64,000 bases of DNA from assembly GCF_003014485.1 (NCBI RefSeq), contig NZ_PYGA01000018.1, forward strand, positions 93,230 to 157,229, in the 5' to 3' direction. Positions 19,170 through 27,248 of the stretch are shown piece after piece. The DNA is from Murinocardiopsis flavida. GTDB taxonomy: Bacteria > Actinomycetota > Actinomycetes > Streptosporangiales > Streptosporangiaceae. Within the stretch, counting starts at the first letter, position 1. Each line of letters opens with the position of its first letter. The notes under the pieces are model-generated. The model ran no database searches. It saw only the letters and a list, made by a program, of their open reading frames with translations, and was not told the DNA's origin. The position numbers and the translations under genes are program-made.

Positions 19170-19846
19170 GACCGGACCTTCAATCCCGGGTCCGCGCGGG
19201 TCTCCTGCGGCCTGGTGTTCTCCGGCCGGTCGAGGACGGGCGGCGAGAGCACGCCGAGCGCCGTCCGCAGGCCGAGCTGGAACCGCGTGGCGGAACCGGT
19301 GGCGGTCATCAGCGCCCTGATCTCCCGGCGGACGGTCCGTTCGGTCACGTGCAGTTGACCGGCGATTGCGGTGTCGGTGAGCCCTCTGGCCAGGTAGATG
19401 AGCACCGCGGAACGGCGTTCCGTTGACTTCAGCACGGGCGGCCCGTTCTGGTGGGCGCCGCACCAGAGCAGTTCGAAGACGCCCTTCGCCGCCTGGACGC
19501 CGTTCTTGTCGGCGGTGATCCAGGAGGCGTGGGTCGTGTTCCACGATGAAGGCGACACGAGCGCCAGCCGGCGGTCGGCGACGGCCAGCCAGATGGGCGA
19601 AGTGGACAGTGCACGCACGGCCGGATCGGCGCGGAGGACGCGCGTCCCATTGCGGACGTAGGCGATCCGGTAGGAGGAGGCCGGCCGACCGCGGCCCGCG
19701 AGGTCGTTCCTTTCCATTGCGGTAAGGACCCTCGGGACCCACTCCTGCGGGACTATGGCCGAAAACCCTGACTTGCAGGTCGATGCGAGTTTCAGCAGCG
19801 ACTCTAAGAGGTGGTGGGACTCGATCATTTCGGTACGCTTATGCAT
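19166..19846 (-). CDS. LuxR-type transcriptional regulator coupled to the megasynthase
   Basis: The protein has a C-terminal LuxR-type helix-turn-helix (about residues 158-215: RRSAVLIYLARGLTDTAIAGQLHVTERTVRREIRAL) and an N-terminal region resembling the effector half of TrmB-like/LuxR regulators (IVPQEWVPRVLTAMERNDL, DPAVRALSTSPIWLAVADRRLALV). There is no receiver domain. Its TGA overlaps the megasynthase ATG (ATGA), so regulator and PKS genes share a transcript. The start is uncertain: I use ATG 19846, which has AGGAA upstream, but in-frame starts at 19933 and 19966 would add up to 40 residues. It probably acts as the pathway-specific regulator. Confidence 0.8.
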   Translation of the reverse strand: MHKRTEMIESHHLLESLLKLASTCKSGFSAIVPQEWVPRVLTAMERNDLAGRGRPASSYRIAYVRNGTRVLRADPAVRALSTSPIWLAVADRRLALVSPSSWNTTHASWITADKNGVQAAKGVFELLWCGAHQNGPPVLKSTERRSAVLIYLARGLTDTAIAGQLHVTERTVRREIRALMTATGSATRFQLGLRTALGVLSPPVLDRPENTRPQETRADPGLKVRS

Positions 19847-20218
19847 GCGACGAATTTCCTCTGGAGACTGGTCCGCTTCAGGGGTGCCGCGACATTTAAC
19901 AACTCCATTGCATAGTCTTTGAAAATCAAACATAACAGGACTTGCTAGGACGTGCAAGTAAATCAATGCGGGCTATTTCGAAAATCGCTCACCCTGGCCG
20001 GAACAGGTCATGTCGAGTTACGCATAATCCGTGTCCTGGCTAATGACGGCTCTGATCTGATTCGGATCTTCGTGTCTGTTGCGACGTTCCGGAAAGGTCA
20101 TGCCGACCGCGCCTCCGGCCGGGATGACCAGGCAGAAGGCGGGACCGTGCCGGTGATGACGGGTGAGAATGCCTCGGTGATCAGGTGCAGGGAGATCGGG
20201 GCGCAATCGGGTGTGCCA
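19847..20218. promoter_or_regulatory. Leader of the regulator-PKS operon, with two copies of a GGTCATG-type motif
   Basis: This 372-base gene-free stretch is A/T-richer than its surroundings, especially 19890-19980, and should contain the promoter of the minus-strand regulator-PKS operon. The motif GGTCATGTCG occurs at 20006-20015 and GGTCATGCCG at 20096-20105. The same motif (GGTCATGTCGG, 23775-23785) abuts the predicted promoter of the ACP operon, so it may be a shared activator site. No convincing ORF was seen. Confidence 0.45.
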
Positions 20219-20845
20219 TTAATCCAGCTGTTGGGCGAGGATGGCGGCCTGTACACGGCTGCGCAGGCCGAGCTTGGTGAGGATCCGGCTGACATGGGTC
20301 TTGGCCGTGGCCTCTGCTATTTCCAGATTCACAGATATCTCCTGGTTGGAAAGCCCATGCCCAATGCAGGACAGGACTTCGATCTCGCGATCGGTAAGGG
20401 AGTCCAGCCGCGGTTCCGACGCGGATTTTTCGCCGGGCCCGGCGAAGGACGCGATCAGCCGCCGGGTGACGGCAGGGGAGATGAGCCCGTCGCCGCTGGC
20501 GATTAGGCGTATGGCATGGAGCAGAGTGTCTCCGTCGGCGCTTTTCAACAGGAATCCAGCGGCGCCGGCGCGCAGTGCGCCGAATACATATTCGTCCATG
20601 TCGAAGGTCGTCAGGATCAAGACGTCGGTGGAGCCCTGCAACTCCCGTGTTGCCGTGATCCCGTCCTTGTGCGGCATGCGGACGTCCATGACCAGGACAT
20701 CGGGTTTCAAGGTGCGGGCCAGTTCGACCGCTCTCTCGCCGTCGCCGGCTTCGCCGATCACCGTGATGTCCGCCGCGCCACCGAGGATCAGTACCAAGCC
20801 TGTGCGCACGGCATCCTGGTCATCGGCGACGAGGACCCTGATCAT
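20219..20845 (-). CDS. NarL/LuxR-type response regulator of a two-component system
   Basis: This 208-residue protein has a receiver domain (acidic pocket VADDQ, phospho-acceptor Asp54 in LVMDVRMPHKDG, Lys in FLLKS) and a C-terminal LuxR helix-turn-helix (LTDREIEVLSCIGHGLSNQEISVNL...TAKTHVSRILTKL). The ATG at 20845 overlaps the TGA of the kinase gene (ATGA), so the pair is translated together. It lies upstream of the LuxR-PKS operon on the same strand and is the obvious partner of that kinase. Its closeness to the regulator at 8303 suggests both act on the same locus. Confidence 0.94.
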   Translation of the reverse strand: MIRVLVADDQDAVRTGLVLILGGAADITVIGEAGDGERAVELARTLKPDVLVMDVRMPHKDGITATRELQGSTDVLILTTFDMDEYVFGALRAGAAGFLLKSADGDTLLHAIRLIASGDGLISPAVTRRLIASFAGPGEKSASEPRLDSLTDREIEVLSCIGHGLSNQEISVNLEIAEATAKTHVSRILTKLGLRSRVQAAILAQQLD

Positions 20846-22053
20846 CCGTCCGCCACCGTCCTGGTCGAGGTGGGAAGCACCACGTGAATGCGCCACCCGT
20901 GCCCACTGGATCCGGCGGTGAGCCTCCCACCGAGGAGAGCCGCCCGTTCCCGCATTCCCGTCAGCCCGGCGCCGCATCCGGGAAGCTCGGGGGTAGCGGA
21001 GCCGTTCAGTTCGTTGTCGATGGTCAGATCGATCTCTCCCTCCCTGTAGCGGAGCTGTACGCCGATGGGGCCGTCTCCGCCGTGTTTGAGAGCGTTCGTC
21101 ACGGACTCCTGTGTGATCCGGTAGGCGGCCAGCTCCACGGTGGCGGGCAGCGGGCGCGGCTCCCCGATCGTCTCGAGGTGCGCCTGCTCGCCCGCCTGCT
21201 CGATCAGCCGCCCCAGCTCGGATATGCGCGTCGATGTGGACGGCAGCCCCTCGCCTGCGGTGTCGTCGCGGAGCAGGTCGATGAAGGCGCCCATCTCGGT
21301 GAGTCCCTGGACGCCGTTCTCCCGAATCGTGGTCAGCAGCCGTCGTACCGTCTCGGCGTCCAGGTCGGGTCGCGCCAGCACTGCCGTGGACTGCAACACC
21401 ACGATGCCGAGGTGGTTCGCGATGACGTCGTGCAGTTCGCGTGCCATCCGGGTGCGCTCGGCGTTCACGGCCTCCCGCCGGTCCAGCTCGGCGAGGCGCA
21501 CCACCTGGTCGGCGTGCAGGCGTTCCGTCTCCGCCCGGTCGCGGTGCTGCTTGACGACGGTCGCCGTTGCAACCGGGGTCACGAGCACCATGGCGATGAC
21601 GACCATCAGGACGATGCTCGCGCTCAACTGCTGCCCCGTGGCGAAGACCGCCACCCCCAGCGCGATGGTCAAGGTCGCCGAGAGCGCGGGCAGGATCCGG
21701 GAGAGCTTTCGCGGGCCGTAGATGCAGGCGGCGTAGAGGTTGTCCGTGTAGATGAGGATCGTTCCGAGCGCTGCTCCCATGACGACGTCGGCGACGAACC
21801 CGATCGTGCCGATGACCAGGCCCGCAACGGGAGCCCGGCGCCTCAGCGCGACCGCGGCACAGACCGCGGCGAGCGTGCCGATCAGCGCCGGTGCGGGGTA
21901 GCCGTACTCGGTGACGGACCATGCGGTGCCGGAGTCGCGTGCCGAGTAGGCGCCGGAATGGAGCAGGACGACCCCGCCCACGAAGAGGAGTGCGGCCACG
22001 CCCGCGTCTTTTTGGCCGCCGCCGATCCGGCCGTGCAGAACACGCATCCTCAT
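20842..22053 (-). CDS. Membrane sensor histidine kinase (HisKA_3 / NarL-partner type)
   Basis: 403 residues. The N-terminal half has about five membrane segments with short loops and no sizeable extracellular domain, suggesting sensing within the membrane. A coiled linker is followed by the HisKA_3 dimerisation motif with the phosphorylated His208 (RMARELHDVIANHLG), then an HATPase domain with N-box ITQESVTNALKHG and G-box GAGLTGMRERAALLGG. This is the architecture of actinomycete kinases paired with NarL-type regulators that sense envelope stress or antibiotics. Candidate ligands include the locus's own product (inference). Confidence 0.92.
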   Translation of the reverse strand: MRMRVLHGRIGGGQKDAGVAALLFVGGVVLLHSGAYSARDSGTAWSVTEYGYPAPALIGTLAAVCAAVALRRRAPVAGLVIGTIGFVADVVMGAALGTILIYTDNLYAACIYGPRKLSRILPALSATLTIALGVAVFATGQQLSASIVLMVVIAMVLVTPVATATVVKQHRDRAETERLHADQVVRLAELDRREAVNAERTRMARELHDVIANHLGIVVLQSTAVLARPDLDAETVRRLLTTIRENGVQGLTEMGAFIDLLRDDTAGEGLPSTSTRISELGRLIEQAGEQAHLETIGEPRPLPATVELAAYRITQESVTNALKHGGDGPIGVQLRYREGEIDLTIDNELNGSATPELPGCGAGLTGMRERAALLGGRLTAGSSGHGWRIHVVLPTSTRTVADG

Positions 22054-22157
22054 GGGTTCATTCCATCATCTTCCGATGCGCACCGCTCTCCTCCTCGGAA
22101 AGGACTCTGATGTACACAATTCGATGTACGCGGGAGTCCGGCCCCCTTTTCCCGGAG

Positions 22158-23606
22158 CTACCTGAGACGCGTCATCACGTGTTTGACGTGTGTGTATTCC
22201 TCCAGCGAGAAAACGGAAAGATCCTTTCCGTTTCCGGAGCCCTTGAAACCACCATGGGGCATCTCCGCGGCGAAGACGACGTGCGTGTTGATCCACACGC
22301 AGCCGCAATGCAGATCGCGTGCGAACTCCAGGGCCCTGGTGTGATCGTTCGTCCAGACGCTGCACGCGAGTCCCTGGGAGACTCCGTTGGCCAAGGCGAG
22401 CGCCTCCGCTGAAGTCCGGAAGGGCTGCACGGTGATGATCGGGCCGAACACCTCTTCCTGGACAATGGCGTCTTCTTGGCGAACCCCGATCACCACGGTC
22501 GGGGCGAAGAAATAACCGGTGTCCCCGAACCGGCGCCCTCCGGTAAGGATCTTGGCGTGGGGTCCGAGGCCGGCGATGAGGCCCCGCACGTGATCCAATT
22601 GGTCGGCGTTGTTCAGCGGCCCGAAGGCGGAATCGGGATCACCGGGTGGGCCGGGTCGGTAGGATTCCGCCCGGCGCACGAGTTCGGCGACGACGTCGTC
22701 GTGGATCCCTTCGTGCACGAGGACGCGGCTCGCGGCCACGCAGTCCTGTCCCGCGTTGAGCAAGGCGGCCGCCGCGATGCGCGCAGCGGTGTCGGGCACG
22801 TCGACGTCGTCGAAGACGACCGCGGCGGCGTTGCCGCCGAGTTCGAGGTGGAGGCGCTTCAGCGCGGCGCCCGAAGTCGCCGCGACCTCCCGGCCGGCGC
22901 GGGTGCTGCCGGTCAGGGCGACCAGGTCCGCCGCAGGGTGGCGGGCCAGCAGGCGGCCCGTCTCCCGATCGCCGCACACCACGTTGAGCACGCCCGGAGG
23001 CAGGAGCTCCGCTGCGATCTCGCCCAGTCGCAACGCGCTGCGCGGTGTGGTCTCGGCGGGCTTGAGGACGACCGTGTTGCCCGCGGCCAATGCGGGGGCG
23101 ATCTTCCAGACGGCCATCATCAGCGGGAAGTTCCACGGGGTGATCTGGACGCACACACCCACGGGTTCGCGCCGGACGACCGAGGTGTGCGATGCCACGT
23201 ACTCTCCTGCGGCGGGCCCGCTCATCGCCCGGGCCGTCCCGGCGAGGAAGCGGAGCTGGTCTGCCGCCGGGACGATCTCCTCCTCGATCAGCGCCGCCAC
23301 GGGTTTCCCGGTGTCCGCGGAGTCCAGGGCGGCCAGCTCGCCGGCGTGGGCCACGATGGCGTCGGCCAGTGCGTGCAGCAGCGCCGAGCGTTCCGACGCG
23401 GGGGACGAGCCCCAGCCGCCGAACGCCGCGGCCGCAGCGCGCATCGCGGCGTCGACGTCCTCTCCCCGGGAAAGGGGCGAACGGAACGCGGGCCGCTCGG
23501 TGCACGGGTCGACAATGGCGGACCATTGTCCCGACCGGGGTGCCACGGAAGCGCCTTCGATGAAGTTGCCGAGTCTCGGCGGCAACCGGTCGGGCGAGGT
23601 CGCCAT
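22158..23606 (-). CDS. NAD(P)-dependent aldehyde dehydrogenase (aminoaldehyde/betaine-aldehyde type)
   Basis: This 482-residue ALDH superfamily enzyme shows the oxyanion and cofactor motif TPWNFPLMMAVWKIAPALAAGNTVVLKP, the general base in LELGGN, and the nucleophilic Cys in GQDC. Family resemblance is to gamma-aminobutyraldehyde and betaine aldehyde dehydrogenases, which oxidise omega-amino aldehydes to acids. It is divergent from the ACP operon. Possible roles are making an amino-acid building block for the A domain or oxidising an aldehyde intermediate. It could also be a catabolic gene at the locus edge, but its position inside the block argues for a pathway role. Confidence 0.9.
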   Translation of the reverse strand: MATSPDRLPPRLGNFIEGASVAPRSGQWSAIVDPCTERPAFRSPLSRGEDVDAAMRAAAAAFGGWGSSPASERSALLHALADAIVAHAGELAALDSADTGKPVAALIEEEIVPAADQLRFLAGTARAMSGPAAGEYVASHTSVVRREPVGVCVQITPWNFPLMMAVWKIAPALAAGNTVVLKPAETTPRSALRLGEIAAELLPPGVLNVVCGDRETGRLLARHPAADLVALTGSTRAGREVAATSGAALKRLHLELGGNAAAVVFDDVDVPDTAARIAAAALLNAGQDCVAASRVLVHEGIHDDVVAELVRRAESYRPGPPGDPDSAFGPLNNADQLDHVRGLIAGLGPHAKILTGGRRFGDTGYFFAPTVVIGVRQEDAIVQEEVFGPIITVQPFRTSAEALALANGVSQGLACSVWTNDHTRALEFARDLHCGCVWINTHVVFAAEMPHGGFKGSGNGKDLSVFSLEEYTHVKHVMTRLR

Positions 23607-23634
23607 TCTGATGATCCACCCCTTCGGTCCGGAC

Positions 23635-23688
23635 GGCGGATCCGCCTCATGCCCGCACCGGAGCGCGGGCGTATTCCGAAGAGGCGGA
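23635..23688. promoter_or_regulatory. Nested inverted repeats upstream of the aldehyde dehydrogenase
   Basis: GGCGGATCCGCC (23635-23646) is a perfect 12-base palindrome. Its right half belongs to a second repeat, TCCGCCTC (23641-23648) with GAGGCGGA (23681-23688), which encloses GCCCGC/GCGGGC. The block starts 29 bases upstream of the dehydrogenase start codon. It could be an operator or a 5' leader hairpin with alternative pairings. Confidence 0.45.
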
Positions 23689-23774
23689 TGCCGATGATCT
23701 CCAGGTCTATCCAGGTCAATCGGAGCGACACTAGCTTCACATTAATGCCTCGTCCATAGACCATGTCCGGTAGC

Positions 23775-23812
23775 GGTCATGTCGGTTGACCCGATTTCAA
23801 GCCTCCTATAAC
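23775..23812 (+). promoter_or_regulatory. Candidate promoter of the ACP-acyltransferase operon
   Basis: TTGACC (23786-23791) and TATAAC (23807-23812) resemble -35 and -10 boxes, but the spacer is 15 bases, shorter than ideal. That would suit activator dependence. The motif GGTCATGTCGG directly abuts the -35 box, and near copies occur upstream of the regulator-PKS operon. The leader to the ACP start would be about 170 bases. Confidence 0.45.
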
Positions 23813-23823
23813 TTCCGATATGT

Positions 23824-23837
23824 CCGATCATGATCGG
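23824..23837. promoter_or_regulatory. Perfect 14-base palindrome just downstream of the predicted start site
   Basis: CCGATCATGATCGG is fully self-complementary and begins 12 bases after the candidate -10 box, so it lies near +5 to +18. That is a classic repressor position, and neighbouring GGTCATG-type sequences share its central TCATG. Confidence 0.5.
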
Positions 23838-23989
23838 GGGCGTGTCCTCTGTTCGTGGAATGGCCCTCGGGGTTTACCCATCCGAATGTGTTCCGGGTGG
23901 GCGCTGAGAAGAAGCAGACAATTCCTCGGCGCGCCACTTGATGCAGTCGACGACGCGACGGCGCCCCTCAGTCCCGGAAGGCGGTAACA

Positions 23990-24250
23990 ATGGTCGACGA
24001 GGTGCGCAACCTGTTCATCGAGGTCTACAAACTGGACGCAGAGTGCGACCAGATCGCGACGGACGAGCCATTGTTCGGGCTCAGTTCCCGTTTCGGCCTC
24101 GACTCCATGGACACACTGCGTTTTATCGCGGTACTGCACGAGCGCTACGGCCTAGATATCGGATCGACGAATACCGATTCATTCCGCACCCTCGACAAGA
24201 TATGCGAAACCCTGGAGGCGGACCGTAAATCGGCCAACGAGGGCGGTTGA
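23990..24250 (+). CDS. Free-standing acyl carrier protein
   Basis: This 86-residue acidic carrier protein has Ser39 in FGLDSMDTLRF as the phosphopantetheine site and predicted helices around it. It is first in a six-gene plus-strand operon with an oxygenase, a PLP enzyme, an SDR and two acyltransferase-like proteins. Such stand-alone carriers hold a building block while it is modified, as in aminomalonyl- or methoxymalonyl-ACP pathways, or carry a chain to a trans acceptor. Which applies here is unknown. Confidence 0.88.
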   Translation: MVDEVRNLFIEVYKLDAECDQIATDEPLFGLSSRFGLDSMDTLRFIAVLHERYGLDIGSTNTDSFRTLDKICETLEADRKSANEGG

Positions 24251-24266
24251 GGGAGATGGGATTGAC

Positions 24267-25262
24267 ATGCAACGCAGCGCCGATCGAGTAATCGCCGGCC
24301 CAGGGCTCGCCGAACGGTTGGCGCGGGAGGCGTACCGGCTGGCCCGGTCGGGAGTCAGACCGGAAGACCCGCCGAACCTGCGGACCACGGGGGCAGCGGC
24401 GGACCTGGCCGCCGATCTCGCGGCGGTCATGGCACCCCCGGAGCGGCACCGCGGATACCGGCTCGTCTCCGGCCTGCTGGACGGCTTCGGTGACCCCGGC
24501 TCCACCCCCGAACACTGGAAGGACGACCAGAACGCCGACGCCGCGGCGATCGACATGGCGATCATGCTGGCCGCCTCGGCAATGGGGGACGTGTTCGGCT
24601 GGGCCGAACAGCAAGACGGCCGGCTCGTCCACAACATCCTGCCCATCCGCGGCCAGGAGACGCTCCAGGTGGGTGCCGGCAGTGTCGAGCCCTTGGCCCG
24701 GCACACCGAGGACGCCTTCCACCCGGGCCGCCCGCACATCCTGATGCTCGTCTGCATGCGCAATCCGGAGAGCGTCGGGACATCGGTGGCCAGCGTGCGC
24801 CGGACGGGGTTGACCGACGCCGAGTACGCCCAGCTCGAACGCCCGTTGGTCGCCATCACTCCGGACGACTCCTACGGCGCTCCGAACACCGCGCACCGCT
24901 GGCTGGACCGGGAGGCGCGGGGGGTCGCCACCGTGTGGTGGGCGGACGACGGTCCCTGCCTGCGCTACGACCCGGTCTACAGCCGAGTGCTCACCGACGA
25001 CCCCGCCTTCCTCGACGCCTACGCGGCCCTGGGGACGCGGCTGGTGGAGTGCGAGGCGGAGCTGCCTCTCACACCGGGCGACATCGTCCTGGTCGACAAC
25101 GATGTGGCGGTGCACAGCCGCAGGTCGTTCCGGCCCAGCTACGACGGAACGGACCGTTGGCTGAAGCGGACGATCATCAGGCTCGACCGCCCGCGCCCGG
25201 CCGGCGAGGCCGCTGAGGACGGCTTCGGGCAACGCGCCGTCGAGCCCGGGAGAGGGCGATGA
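24267..25262 (+). CDS. Fe(II)/2-oxoglutarate oxygenase of the VioC/AsnO (clavaminate synthase-like) family
   Basis: 331 residues. Metal ligands are His146-Thr-Glu148 (LARHTEDAFHPGRPHIL) and the distal His283 (VDNDVAVHSRRSF). The C-terminal SYDGTDRWLKR segment, which binds 2-oxoglutarate and the substrate carboxylate in arginine and asparagine hydroxylases, is present. The HxE (not HxD) triad is typical of this subfamily. These enzymes beta- or gamma-hydroxylate free or carrier-bound L-amino acids such as Arg, Asn or Leu. The ACP upstream and the PLP enzyme downstream (ATGA overlap at 25259) suggest it hydroxylates an amino acid that is then processed further. Confidence 0.92.
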   Translation: MQRSADRVIAGPGLAERLAREAYRLARSGVRPEDPPNLRTTGAAADLAADLAAVMAPPERHRGYRLVSGLLDGFGDPGSTPEHWKDDQNADAAAIDMAIMLAASAMGDVFGWAEQQDGRLVHNILPIRGQETLQVGAGSVEPLARHTEDAFHPGRPHILMLVCMRNPESVGTSVASVRRTGLTDAEYAQLERPLVAITPDDSYGAPNTAHRWLDREARGVATVWWADDGPCLRYDPVYSRVLTDDPAFLDAYAALGTRLVECEAELPLTPGDIVLVDNDVAVHSRRSFRPSYDGTDRWLKRTIIRLDRPRPAGEAAEDGFGQRAVEPGRGR

Positions 25263-26479
25263 AGGTCGACGACCTGCTGCCGCGACCGTTGGACGACTAT
25301 CTCGACCGGCCCACCGCCGGTCAGTTCCCCGGACTGCGCCGGGGGACGTCCCGTTTCGACGGACCGGGCGGCACTCTCGTCCACGCCGCCGTCCGCGACG
25401 CCATCGCCGCCTACCTGGACGGGCCCCTGGTCGCCAACGACCACGGGATGTTCCCCGCCAGTCGGCATTCGGACGAGCTGGTCGCCTGGGCGCGGTCGCG
25501 GGTCGGCGCCCTCCTGGGGGCACGCGGTGGCCACGTGCTGTTCGGCCCCAACATGACGACCCTCACGGCCGCCTTCGTGCGGGCAGCAGGCGCGGCCCTG
25601 GGGCCCGGCGACGAGATCGTCCGTACCGAACTCGACCACGAGGCGAACATCAGCCCTTGGCAGGCCATGGCCGTCGGCAGGGGCGCCGTCGTCCGCACGG
25701 CGCGGCTGCGCGGCGGCGTGCTGCCGACCGAGTCCGTGACCGGGATCCTCGGCCCGCGCACCCGCTGGGTGGCGGTGACGGCGGCGTCGAACGCCGTGGG
25801 AGTGATCCCCGATATCGCGAGGATCGCCGCGGCCGCCCACGCGGTCGGGGCCCGGGTCTTCGTCGACGCGGTGCAGGCGGTCCCGCATCTGGAGATCGAC
25901 TCCGAGGCATGGTCGGCGGACGCGGTGGTCACCTCCGCCTACAAGTGGTACGGGCCGCACGCGGGCGCGATGTGGGTCCGGGACGACACAGCGACGGGGC
26001 TGGCACTTCCCGAGCAGGTCCCCTCGGCGGGACTCGACCTCCCCGACCGCCTGGAATCGGGCACCACCGCATTCGAGTCGGTACTGGGCACCGGGGTCGC
26101 AGCGGAGCTCCTCCTGCGTTGGGACCGTGCGGCGGTCGCCGCACGCGAAGGCCTGCTGTGGGACGAACTGGTCACCGCCCTGGACCAGGATCCCGACGTG
26201 CGGCTGCTGAGCCCCGCGCGCGGCGCGCGGCGCGTCCCCGTGGTGGCGTTCCAGGTGCTCGGCGTGCCCGCTGAGAAGGTCGCCGCACGCCTCGCCGAGG
26301 TCGGCGTGTCCGTCACGCACGGAGGGTTCTACGCCTCTGACGCGATCCGCGCACTCTCGCCCGAGGACTCGGAGGCGGTCCGCGCGGGCATCGCCTGCTA
26401 CACCACACGCGAGGACGTCCACGCCCTGATCGACGGAGTAAGGGCGATCACCGGGCAACGGGCGCGGCAACGGAGGTGA
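25259..26479 (+). CDS. Class V aminotransferase-fold PLP enzyme (cysteine desulfurase-like)
   Basis: 406 residues. The PLP lysine is Lys229 (SAYKWYGPHAG), with Asp203 (FVDAVQ) and His127 (ELDHEAN) forming the cofactor pocket. A cysteine-desulfurase active Cys loop is not evident, so sulfur transfer is less likely than transamination, epimerisation, beta-elimination or a lyase reaction; isopenicillin N epimerase-like enzymes share this fold. It overlaps the oxygenase stop by 4 bases and probably acts on its product. Confidence 0.87.
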   Translation: MKVDDLLPRPLDDYLDRPTAGQFPGLRRGTSRFDGPGGTLVHAAVRDAIAAYLDGPLVANDHGMFPASRHSDELVAWARSRVGALLGARGGHVLFGPNMTTLTAAFVRAAGAALGPGDEIVRTELDHEANISPWQAMAVGRGAVVRTARLRGGVLPTESVTGILGPRTRWVAVTAASNAVGVIPDIARIAAAAHAVGARVFVDAVQAVPHLEIDSEAWSADAVVTSAYKWYGPHAGAMWVRDDTATGLALPEQVPSAGLDLPDRLESGTTAFESVLGTGVAAELLLRWDRAAVAAREGLLWDELVTALDQDPDVRLLSPARGARRVPVVAFQVLGVPAEKVAARLAEVGVSVTHGGFYASDAIRALSPEDSEAVRAGIACYTTREDVHALIDGVRAITGQRARQRR

Positions 26480-26484
26480 GCGAC

Positions 26485-27237
26485 ATGGGTCAGGCCGACC
26501 GCGTCGCAGTGGTCACCGGCGGATCCCGCGGCATCGGGCGCGCGATCTGCGAGCGGCTCGCCGAGGACGGGGCGCGTGTCGTCGTGGGCTTCCGCGCCGA
26601 CGAGGAGGGCGCTGAGGCCACGGTCAAGCGGATCGCCGACGCCGGCGGGCCGGCCGCGGCCGCGTGCCGTTTCGACGTCGCCGACTACGACGCCGTATCC
26701 GACGCCTTGGGCGGGATCGCGCGTACCCACCGGGGAATCGACGTGCTGGTGAACAACGCCGCGGTCGGCGACGCGAGCGCCGTCGTACCGATGAACCCCG
26801 TGTCGGACTGGACCGGCCCCGTCCACACGAACCTCTTCGGCACCCTGCACTGCGTCAAAGCCGTATCACTGCACATGCTCGTCCGCGGACGGGGCGCGAT
26901 CGTCAACATCGCCTCCATCGCGGGAGTCACCGGCATCGCCGGGTTGAGCTCCTACTGCGCGAGCAAGGCGGGGGTCATCGGCATGACCAAGGCGCTCAGC
27001 CGCGAGTTCGCGCCGCACGGTGTCCGGATCAACGCGGTCGCGCCCGGGTACACCGCCGAAACCGGCATGGTCGACCGGATCGAAGCGCACCAGCTCCGCG
27101 CCATCACCGACCGGATCGCGATGGAGCGACTGGCCGATCCGCGCGAGATCGCCAATGCCGTCGCCTTCCTCGCGTCCGATGAGGCCGGCTACATCACCGG
27201 CCACACCCTCGTCGTCGACGGCGGGCTCACCGCCTGA
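26485..27237 (+). CDS. Short-chain dehydrogenase/reductase (FabG-like)
   Basis: This 250-residue classical SDR has the cofactor motif TGGSRGIG at 11-18, NNAAVG, and the Ser144-Tyr157-Lys161 triad (YCASKAG). The C-terminal ITGHTLVVDGGLTA end matches FabG. An Arg after the glycine motif and VGFRAD after strand 2 suggest NADP(H). I prefer ATG 26485 because GGAGG at 26472-26476 is correctly spaced for it; a GTG at 26476 would overlap the previous stop. It may reduce a beta-keto thioester on the free-standing ACP or oxidise the hydroxylated amino acid. Confidence 0.92.
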   Translation: MGQADRVAVVTGGSRGIGRAICERLAEDGARVVVGFRADEEGAEATVKRIADAGGPAAAACRFDVADYDAVSDALGGIARTHRGIDVLVNNAAVGDASAVVPMNPVSDWTGPVHTNLFGTLHCVKAVSLHMLVRGRGAIVNIASIAGVTGIAGLSSYCASKAGVIGMTKALSREFAPHGVRINAVAPGYTAETGMVDRIEAHQLRAITDRIAMERLADPREIANAVAFLASDEAGYITGHTLVVDGGLTA

Positions 27238-27248
27238 TCGGAAAGCGC

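Noticed and set aside
25259..26479. Cysteine desulfurase supplying sulfur or Fe-S clusters to the radical SAM enzyme
   Set aside because: The catalytic Cys loop of desulfurases is not evident, and the gene is coupled to the oxygenase and ACP operon on the other strand.
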